The notes below the pieces were generated by a model. That model made no database searches. It was given only the letters and a program-made list of their open reading frames with translations, and was not told the origin of the DNA. Both the position numbers and the translations under genes were made by a program. Shown here piece after piece: positions 7,114 through 13,253 of a stretch of 17,347 bases of DNA. The DNA is from CAZAGT01 sp964484515 (GTDB taxonomy: Bacteria; Desulfobacterota; DSM-4660; Desulfatiglandales; HGW-15): the NCBI GenBank assembly GCA_964484515.1, contig CAZAGT010000075.1:1-17347 (forward strand), in the 5' to 3' direction. Each line of letters begins with the position of its first letter. The first letter of the stretch is position 1.

Positions 7114-8376
7114 TCAGGCATTATCCGCCTCCACGGCCTGGAGTAGTCGTCCGAAGATCTCTGGGACGCTGTAGGCCACCCGGTTCCAGGAGGGGATCAG
7201 GGTGCTTTCATGCGGGCCTTTACTCTGCTCCCAGGCCGTCCATAGGAAACCCCGAAAATAGCGCGCCGTAAGCTCTTCTTCATGACGGTCATAGCGCAGC
7301 CCGTTAACCTCTGCATCGTCGCTGTAGCTCTTGATGAACTCAAGGGCATTCTGATAGTAGGAGTGAAGGACCATGTCTACAAAGGCATCGTCCAGCGGGA
7401 CACCGTGGGAGCGCATGTAGCTGAGATAGAACTTGGCGATGTCCACGACCATCCGGTGCAAGCCCTTGCTCTTGTCATCCGGTGATAGATCCTGGTGCTT
7501 GTGTTCATAGTTGGAGGCGATGTCGATCTGGGCGACCTTACGCGGGATGACGCGGTGGTAGACCTCCGATAGGGTCGCCACCTCTAGGCCCCAATCGTAG
7601 GCCACATTGAGGCCGCGGGCCAACCTGGTCGAAAAGCTGAACTCACCCGCCAGCGGATAATTGAACGTGCGATGGTAGCTAAAGAAATGTTGCAGCTCAT
7701 CCATGCTTCTTTCGCGCATGATCCGCGCCATGGCATCCACAAAAGGGGTCACGAACAGCCTTGTGACCCTCCCCTTCATTACCCGCTCCGTAGGTGATAT
7801 ACGCGCATAGTAGCCCTTGCAAAACTCAAAGTCGTTATTCGGGTTGGCCGCCGGCTCGATCAGTCTGCCCAAGAGGACCCGGTCGTAGGTGACGATGTCG
7901 CAATCATGCAGGGCAATAACGTCGCTGTCTTCTCGGGCGAATACGTACCCGAGGGTTATCCAGACGGACTGCCCCTTCCCCTTAATACCGGTAGGGATTT
8001 CACGCTTCTGGATCTCCTCGAAGATCTCCTGAATCCGCGGCCCATCGACCCAGACGATCTTGACATCCCGTTCGCCGTGGCCGAGTCTGCCGAAGTAGTC
8101 CTTGGCCTCCCTGAATTGTGACTCCTCGGGCGCGCCCCCCAAGGCGATGACGATGTTGTGGAGATAGTAGACCTGCTGGATACTACTCACGATGCGATCA
8201 ATGACGTCCGGGTTTCTTAGCTCCGAATGGAGGGAGGGTAGTAGCAGGCTGATCTTCAGGTGACGGGCATATTCCTCCAGTTTCTGCTCAAGTGTTGCCA
8301 GGTAGGAGTCGCGGTCGAGGCCTTCGTATAACGCATGCAGCGTTGTAATGATTCCCTGCTGGTGAAAATCGGTCAT
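7114..8376 (-). CDS. Glucosyl-3-phosphoglycerate synthase-like glycosyltransferase
   Basis: Likely a retaining GT-A glycosyltransferase of the GpgS/MpgS-like group, which transfers glucose (or mannose) from a nucleotide sugar to 3-phosphoglycerate, the first step to glucosylglycerate. The protein has 420 residues. An N-terminal helical extension (about 1-40) precedes the GT-A core beginning KISLLLPSLH, and the metal-binding motif ALHDCDIVTYDR has D158-C-D160. FEFCKGYYAR (183-192), YPLAGEFSFS (240-249) and DWGLEVATLSEVY (261-273) follow. The DIASNYEHKHQDLSPDD segment (285-301) holds the His expected to bind metal, as in mycobacterial GpgS. AGGAGG lies about 7 nt before the ATG. Glucosylglycerate is a compatible solute, and in mycobacteria the start of a glycogen-linked polysaccharide pathway; the neighbouring glgA makes either role possible. 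Donor sugar and product are inferred. No phosphatase gene (gpgP) is nearby. Confidence 0.75.
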   Translation of the reverse strand: MTDFHQQGIITTLHALYEGLDRDSYLATLEQKLEEYARHLKISLLLPSLHSELRNPDVIDRIVSSIQQVYYLHNIVIALGGAPEESQFREAKDYFGRLGHGERDVKIVWVDGPRIQEIFEEIQKREIPTGIKGKGQSVWITLGYVFAREDSDVIALHDCDIVTYDRVLLGRLIEPAANPNNDFEFCKGYYARISPTERVMKGRVTRLFVTPFVDAMARIMRERSMDELQHFFSYHRTFNYPLAGEFSFSTRLARGLNVAYDWGLEVATLSEVYHRVIPRKVAQIDIASNYEHKHQDLSPDDKSKGLHRMVVDIAKFYLSYMRSHGVPLDDAFVDMVLHSYYQNALEFIKSYSDDAEVNGLRYDRHEEELTARYFRGFLWTAWEQSKGPHESTLIPSWNRVAYSVPEIFGRLLQAVEADNA

Positions 8377-8680
8377 CCTCTTTCCTCCTTTCGAACGTAA
8401 CTTCTCTCTCTAGGATGGTCCATCGCAAAGCGACCCCGGACTGCGCCAGTCGAAGATCCCGCACAACCGGGGAATACGGTATCCTCGGTTCTTTCCGCCG
8501 ATCTTGCCAAAGCTTCGGCAATGGCAGGCAGATAGACAACAGGTTGTTTCGGCCTGCGACGAGCCCTCAGCCTTGAGCGACTCGACCTGAGCCGCTCGGC
8601 CTTGAGCTCATGGCCGAAAGGCTCGTCGACAGGTCTCGGGGCAGAGCAGCTCAGCCGAGTCGACTTTGGTCCGGACGGGA
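8377..8680. other. Intergenic region with structured repeats, no supported gene
   Basis: This stretch of about 300 bases lies between the GpgS-like gene and the M48 peptidase, both on the - strand. I see no convincing gene. It holds the SD of the downstream gene and a large inverted repeat at 8553-8633. The promoter of the GpgS-like gene should lie here, but no clear -35/-10 pair is evident. Confidence 0.6.
8553..8633. repeat. Long imperfect inverted repeat (REP-like or terminator structure)
   Basis: Outer arms cctgcgacgagcc (8553-8565) and ggctcgtcgacagg (8620-8633) pair over 13 bp with one bulged A. Inside lie a second hairpin (tcggcc 8596-8601 with ggccga 8612-8617, 10-nt loop) and a direct repeat (cagccttgagc 8568-8578, cggccttgagc 8597-8607, 10 of 11 identical). 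It lies about 50-130 nt past the stop of the M48 gene, so it could end that transcript or protect its 3' end. The GAGC/GTCGA-rich words resemble dispersed palindromic repeats. Confidence 0.55.
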
Positions 8681-9496
8681 TTATAGTCGATAAACCGGGC
8701 GTTCGCCTTGCTGTTCATAGTACGGCATCATCTGGGGAACAAGTTCAGCCAGCTTTTGCTCGCGGTTTTGGGGTGCCGGGTGCGTGCTCAAGAACTCCGG
8801 CGGCCCTTTGCCGCCTACCTTGGCCATCTTCCGCCAAAGGGTGACCGCCGCGCGTGGATCATAGCCCGCCTTGGCGGCCAGCTCGATGCCGATCCGATCG
8901 GCCTCACTCTCGGCGCTGCGGCTGTTGGGCATCTGCACCGCGAGTGCCGCCGCGAGCGCCGCGCCCGTCAGGGCATATCCCTTCGCGTCCGTTGCGATCC
9001 CGACCGCTAGGACGCCGATTTGACTCGCCATGGCGACCGACATCTTCTCGGCCGAATGCTTGGCCAACGCGTGCGCGATCTCGTGACCCAAGACCTGGGC
9101 CAGTTCATCGTCGGAGGGTTTGACCTTTTGCACCAGACCGGTGTAGAGCGCCATCTTGCCTCCGGCCATGGCCCACGCGTTGACGACGTCGGGGTCATCA
9201 ATGATCTTGATGCTCCAAGCCCAATTCGCCGTATCCGGTCGCATCTTGATGGCCTGGGCTATCAGGCGACCGGNNNNNNNNNNCCTGTAGACACGCTCCT
9301 TCAAGAGCGGATCGTTGTCGAGCTTGCCTTTCTCGGCGTAGGGCTTGAGCATCTCGACATAGGCCTGTTTGGAGGCGGCAATGGCCGTTTCCTCCGAGAC
9401 GATCATCAATTGAGATCGGCCGGTGGGACTGGTTGCACAGGCAGCGATTAGTACTGCCCAAATCAGAATTGCCGCTATCTGAATTGATCTTTTCAT
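8681..9496 (-). CDS. M48-family zinc metallopeptidase, lipoprotein (contains assembly gap)
   Basis: Probable envelope protease of the M48 type (relatives: BepA, LoiP, YcaL), which degrade misfolded envelope proteins. Numbering is from the ATG at 9496, chosen over an in-frame GTG at 9520 because GGGAGGTG lies 6 nt upstream of it and the signal peptide then starts cleanly. The signal is MKRSIQIAAILIWAVLIAAC with a lipobox at LIAAC (C20). NAWAMAGGKMALYTGLV follows (about 106-122), then the zinc site HEIAH (138-142) and SAESEADRIG (E196 the likely third ligand). About 271 residues in all. Ten Ns (9274-9283) fall at about residues 72-75. The frame is consistent on both sides, so the gene is probably intact, but the true gap length is unknown. 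Periplasmic location is inferred from the lipobox. Confidence 0.88.
   Translation of the reverse strand: MKRSIQIAAILIWAVLIAACATSPTGRSQLMIVSEETAIAASKQAYVEMLKPYAEKGKLDNDPLLKERVYRXXXXGRLIAQAIKMRPDTANWAWSIKIIDDPDVVNAWAMAGGKMALYTGLVQKVKPSDDELAQVLGHEIAHALAKHSAEKMSVAMASQIGVLAVGIATDAKGYALTGAALAAALAVQMPNSRSAESEADRIGIELAAKAGYDPRAAVTLWRKMAKVGGKGPPEFLSTHPAPQNREQKLAELVPQMMPYYEQQGERPVYRL
9274..9283. other. Assembly gap of 10 Ns
   Basis: Ten undetermined bases interrupt the M48 peptidase gene. The same frame continues on both sides, but a 10-N block is often a placeholder, so the real number of missing bases may differ. Confidence 0.99.
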
Positions 9497-10033
9497 TACA
9501 TTCACCTCCCAGTCGGTCACGATGTATGGCCATCAGTGTCCGCTAACGATTTGAATCGATGTATGCGAGGCTTTTAGATGGAGCCGGGACGTCCTCAATG
9601 CCCGATTTACTGAAGCAATGAGTATTGTTCCAATGGACCCATCACTCCAATGCCCCAAGCCTTCAGCGTTTCGCGGGACGACATGATCCGTGTTCATCAT
9701 CCATTTCATCGTAACATCCACCGATTTTGGACATGCATGACGTGTGGCCCTTCGTTGCCGGAATCACCCAGCCCCAAAGCGATCAGACATCTCGTTCACA
9801 TGGAGCCGGCCGGACTAGGATAGGGCAATCCCAATATAACACCGCCTTCCCACAAGATCACGATTTCTTGATTTTACCGGGCGACCTTTGATCTCGCCAT
9901 CGGACTTGACCGTACTTCCACCCGCAACATCTTTTGGAGCGTGCTCCATGTTGTTGAATATGGTACCATATGGAAGTCTAGTTCGTCTCGAAACGAACGG
10001 TATCGCTCCGCGACCATAGATGGGGGGACGGCG
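9497..10033. other. Divergent intergenic region with palindromes, no supported gene
   Basis: About 540 bases separate the divergently read M48 and 7TM genes. Short open frames exist, but none has an SD, a recognisable domain or a plausible composition. I see several palindromes: CGATTtgAATCG (9547-9558), GGAGCgtGCTCC (9936-9947) and a perfect 14-bp palindrome (9958-9971). Promoters in both directions are expected here, but I cannot point to a convincing -35/-10 pair. TTGACC at 9906-9911 has no good -10 partner. Confidence 0.55.
9958..9971. promoter_or_regulatory. Perfect 14-bp palindrome, candidate operator
   Basis: atatggtaccatat reads identically on both strands. It lies 62 nt upstream of the preferred TTG start of the 7TM gene and 22 nt from the first base of the other palindrome (ggagcgtgctcc, 9936-9947). 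Such symmetry in a divergent promoter region suits a dimeric regulator, but no regulator is encoded nearby. Confidence 0.4.
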
Positions 10034-11647
10034 TTGGAAAGACGAAGTAAATATGTCATTCTCGCCTGCCTGATCCTCGTTCTGCTCGGCACAACAGGAA
10101 TCGCTCTTCGTCTACAAGCCATGAGGGCCGCGCCTCCCACACCGGGAGAGAGCCAATGGCGCATTAATTATTCCATCAAATTCCGAACCAAGGGGGTCGG
10201 CGCACGTTGCCGGGTCTTGATCCCAGTCGGGACGCCGGAGTTCCGTATTACGCGCGAGAGTCTTTCTCACTCTGAACTCGAGGTCACGGTCAAGCAAGAT
10301 CAAGAGGGCCTCGAAAGAGAGATACTCCTCGTCGCCCCGCCGCAGACCTCCGCCGTCCATTTCGAGGCCCAGCTCGATGTCAGCGCCAGAAAAATCTCCG
10401 ATCTACCCGCCCATCCCAAGGAGTTGAGCGCAGCGGGACGGAATTTCTATCTTCAGGATGAGGAGGGGATTCCGGTCACGGCAGAAATCGTCCTCAAGGT
10501 ACTGGCCTTGCTGCTGGAAGATGACGACCCTCCTGAAAAGATCTTGAAAAGGATCTTCGATTACTGTTCACAAATCAGAGACTCGAAACCGTCTTCCAAA
10601 CATGGTGCACTCCCTGACGCGGCGGTTGTACTCGATCAGGACCGCGGTACGACGCTGGGCAAAGCGAGGGCCATGGTGGCCCTTTGTCGGGCCGCGGGGA
10701 TTCCAGCCCGCATCGTGATGGGATTCCGGCTATCCGAGGCGCCGATGCCGCAGCCGCACTTCTGGGTTGAATCGCATGTCGCCGGCCGATGGGTGCTGAG
10801 CGATCCTCAATTTGCGGTTTTTCAAGATGCCGGGGCTTCCTATCTGCCTCTCGGTTGGGGCCAGGTTGGAATCGTGGACGCCCTCGGCGCCAAAAAGCTC
10901 TCTGTGCGCTGTACAGTCAAAAAACTAGTCCCCGCAGCCCTTGCCCCTCCGGAGGAGTACCAGGTCCTGCGCATTCTCGACCTGACCAGCCTGCCCCCGA
11001 GGCTTGCGGACGCCGTAACCCTCATGCTGCTGCTGCCGCTCGGGGGACTCGTGATTTCGGTCTTCAGTAACATCTTCGGGCTGAAATCCTTCGGCTATTT
11101 CATACCCGCGTTGATAGGGCTCAGTTTCGTGGGAGTCAAGTGGCTGACAGGAATCACGGTGTTCGCCGTGTTCACATGCATCGGGCTCGGAAGCAGGGCC
11201 CTCATCGACAAGCTGGCCCTGAACAAGATGCCCCGGCTCAGTTTGGTTCTCCTGACGATCGTCCTGAGCCTGACAGTCACGGTTTCGCTGCTGGACTACT
11301 TCGACCTCAAGCCCAGTCCGCGGGCGGTCCTGCTGCCCATGATCTCTCTGACCATGATTATCGAGCAGTTTCACGTCAGAAGTGAACAACAGGGCTACCG
11401 TTCGGCTTTCAGGAAGCTCGGCATCACCCTGTTAGTGGGCTCTTGTTGCCTTTTCCTCTTCAGCATCCAAGCAGTACAACGGCTCTTGCTGACCTTTCCC
11501 GAATCGGAGTTTTTTATTGCCGCTACCCTAGTCCTGGTGGGCCGATACAAGGCCGAAAGTCCTCCCCCTCTTCCTCAGGCTCAGCCGAACGGTCCACGGC
11601 CATCGGAACTGAGTAACGGGAAGAAATCCGCTTCGAATTGCGCCTAA
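10034..11647 (+). CDS. 7TM membrane protein with inactive transglutaminase domain (UUP1-like)
   Basis: An N-terminal membrane helix (about 8-26) is followed by a periplasmic transglutaminase-like domain (about 30-290) and a C-terminal block of about seven membrane helices (about 325-520). This is the layout of the UUP1 family. The transglutaminase fold is recognisable by RAAGIPARIVMGFRL, PHFWVES (H242) and SDPQ (D257). The expected catalytic Cys position, 12 residues before RAAG, is Thr (T207), so the domain should be inactive and perhaps binds peptide. I chose TTG 10034, with GGGGGG 6 nt upstream and a membrane helix right after it. An in-frame GTG at 9941 would add 31 residues, but its leader contains palindromes and lacks a well-spaced SD. 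UUP1 genes often sit by ATP-grasp ligase genes; here the neighbours are GGT-like and AbgT genes. Its stop overlaps the stop of the convergent GGT-like gene. Confidence 0.82.
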   Translation: MERRSKYVILACLILVLLGTTGIALRLQAMRAAPPTPGESQWRINYSIKFRTKGVGARCRVLIPVGTPEFRITRESLSHSELEVTVKQDQEGLEREILLVAPPQTSAVHFEAQLDVSARKISDLPAHPKELSAAGRNFYLQDEEGIPVTAEIVLKVLALLLEDDDPPEKILKRIFDYCSQIRDSKPSSKHGALPDAAVVLDQDRGTTLGKARAMVALCRAAGIPARIVMGFRLSEAPMPQPHFWVESHVAGRWVLSDPQFAVFQDAGASYLPLGWGQVGIVDALGAKKLSVRCTVKKLVPAALAPPEEYQVLRILDLTSLPPRLADAVTLMLLLPLGGLVISVFSNIFGLKSFGYFIPALIGLSFVGVKWLTGITVFAVFTCIGLGSRALIDKLALNKMPRLSLVLLTIVLSLTVTVSLLDYFDLKPSPRAVLLPMISLTMIIEQFHVRSEQQGYRSAFRKLGITLLVGSCCLFLFSIQAVQRLLLTFPESEFFIAATLVLVGRYKAESPPPLPQAQPNGPRPSELSNGKKSASNCA

Positions 11648-13239
11648 AACCCGCCGGCGTCACCCCAGTCCCTCGGGCCCGCAGCACCGTAAATCTTCTT
11701 TGACGCGCCGTCCACGAGGATCGCGTGCACGCGGCCAAACCATCCGTCCAGTTGCTCAAAGACTTCCATATCATAACCCAATTCTTTGAGCCTGTTTATC
11801 GTGGATTCCGAGAGCTTGTGCCCTTCCAACCGCAATTCACAGTCGGCGATGAATACCCGCGGTGCAGAGACCGCCTCATCCAGGGACATCTTATGATCGA
11901 TGACATTGACGATGGTCTGGACGATAGACGCGGGGATGCGGCTGCTCCCGGCGGCCCCCAGGATGAGGAACGGTTTGTCCCTATTCGTGACAATCGTAGG
12001 GCACTGACTCGTTTTTTCACGCAAGTATGGGATCGGCGCCTCGTTCATATCGTAACTAAAGGCGTACAGGAAGCCGAGCTCGGGGTTGGCGACCTTGGAA
12101 CCGAAGGCGGGGCCAATGGACTGGCTAAGGGAAACGGCGTTTCCCTCCTCATCGATCACCGCAAGGTGATTCGTATCGCCCAACTTGGTCTCCCCCGGTT
12201 TGATCGAGAGCGGCAGCGCTTCGGTCTTTTCGATTTCGCGCGCGCGACGCGCCGCCAGTTCCTTTGAAACCTGGAGCCAATCGGGCAGATACTCATCCAT
12301 GTGACCGATGTAAATGGCCTGCGCCAAGAGATGGAGATAGATGGGATCGTCGAACCCGTGTCGAGCCAGGTTAAAATGCTCTAAGATCTGGAGCATTTCG
12401 ATCACCGAAGCCCCATCGCATTGTCCGCCCCGGCTTATAATTCGGTATCCCCGGTAATCACCTTCCAGGACCGCTCCGGGTAATTGGCGATACTGCGCCA
12501 GATCGTTGGCCCTGATGAGACCATCGTGATTCAGCATGTCCCGGACGATGGCCTGCGCAAGCTCGCCACGGTATAGGGCGCCCGCGCCACGATCGGAGAT
12601 GGTTTCTAAGGTGTTTGCCAGTGCCGGTTGCTTAAATGTCTCTCCTTTCGCATAGAATGAGCCGTCCTCTTTCAGGAAGTGCTTTGCGGTACCCGGATAC
12701 AGTCGGAACAGCTGACCGTGCTCCCGAAAGGCGTCGTGGTAGTCCCGTCTCACAACGAACCCATCTCGGGCCAACTGGATGGCCGGTTGCAGGATAACGC
12801 GCAGCGGCAGGGAACCACAATCTCTGACCATCGCCTCCAAGGCCGCCGGACTTCCCGGGATCGCACAGGTCCGATACCCATGTCCGATCTTGGCAGGGCC
12901 CGAGACGGTTCCGGGCGACTGCGTTGCCCCGTCGATGCCGATGATCTCACCATGATTCAAGTAGATCAGGATCTGAGAACGACCCCCTAAGCTGCACATA
13001 GCAGGATCGGTAACCATCAGCGCGAACGCCGTTGCGGCAGCCGCATCCACGGCATTACCGCCCTTACGAAGGATGGTCAGGCCGGCCTGAACCGCTTCTG
13101 GTGTTGGGGCTACGACCATCGCCTTCGTGCTGATCGCCGTCTGCTGCGCAAACGGACTTATGCCAGGATGAAGTCCGAAGAGAAATAAGAGAGATAGGAT
13201 GAGTACACCCTTAATAGGACGTCCGTTTCTGCCTTTCAT
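11644..13239 (-). CDS. Divergent gamma-glutamyltransferase family protein (Ntn hydrolase), exported
   Basis: The GGT family comprises self-cleaving Ntn hydrolases that cut gamma-glutamyl bonds. This protein has 531 residues (E. coli Ggt 580). A signal-like stretch (about 10-31) implies export. The early core GGNAVDAAAATAFAL matches GGT (60-74). The likely autoprocessing nucleophile is T356 in GDTNHLAVIDEEGNAVSLSQSI, where E. coli has TTH. Later, ILGAAGSSRIPASIVQTIVNVID (about 426-448) matches the GSPGGSRI block. Deviations: the Arg that binds the substrate carboxylate (E. coli R114, in a DxRExAP context) is lost in GIDGATQSP (101-109), GIGGGGF is SLGGRSQ, and SSMSP is TSQCP. The fold and processing are likely, but a glutathione-type substrate is doubtful. 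GGAG lies about 7 nt before the ATG. It begins 14 nt after the AbgT gene stop, so the two form an operon. Confidence 0.85.
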   Translation of the reverse strand: MKGRNGRPIKGVLILSLLFLFGLHPGISPFAQQTAISTKAMVVAPTPEAVQAGLTILRKGGNAVDAAAATAFALMVTDPAMCSLGGRSQILIYLNHGEIIGIDGATQSPGTVSGPAKIGHGYRTCAIPGSPAALEAMVRDCGSLPLRVILQPAIQLARDGFVVRRDYHDAFREHGQLFRLYPGTAKHFLKEDGSFYAKGETFKQPALANTLETISDRGAGALYRGELAQAIVRDMLNHDGLIRANDLAQYRQLPGAVLEGDYRGYRIISRGGQCDGASVIEMLQILEHFNLARHGFDDPIYLHLLAQAIYIGHMDEYLPDWLQVSKELAARRAREIEKTEALPLSIKPGETKLGDTNHLAVIDEEGNAVSLSQSIGPAFGSKVANPELGFLYAFSYDMNEAPIPYLREKTSQCPTIVTNRDKPFLILGAAGSSRIPASIVQTIVNVIDHKMSLDEAVSAPRVFIADCELRLEGHKLSESTINRLKELGYDMEVFEQLDGWFGRVHAILVDGASKKIYGAAGPRDWGDAGGF

Positions 13240-13253
13240 GTTGTCTCCATCTT

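Noticed and set aside
7114..8376. Mannosyl-3-phosphoglycerate synthase or ordinary GT2 enzyme
   Set aside because: The KGYYAR, AGEF, DWGLE and HKHQDLSPDD blocks fit the GpgS-like group better, though the donor sugar is unproven.
8681..9520. GTG at 9520 as start of the M48 gene
   Set aside because: The ATG at 9496 has a GGGAGGTG site 6 nt upstream and starts directly at a lipoprotein signal.
9533..9721. 62-codon - strand open frame upstream of the M48 gene
   Set aside because: No SD, no motif, odd composition; it covers the likely promoter region.
9941..10033. N-terminal extension of the 7TM protein from GTG 9941
   Set aside because: The GGAG lies 1 nt from the GTG, the stretch contains two palindromes, and its Ser/Arg/Tyr-rich peptide is unlike the family, whose members begin near the first membrane helix.
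11725..12267. 180-codon + strand open frame inside the GGT-like gene
   Set aside because: It is antisense to a well-supported gene and has no motif.
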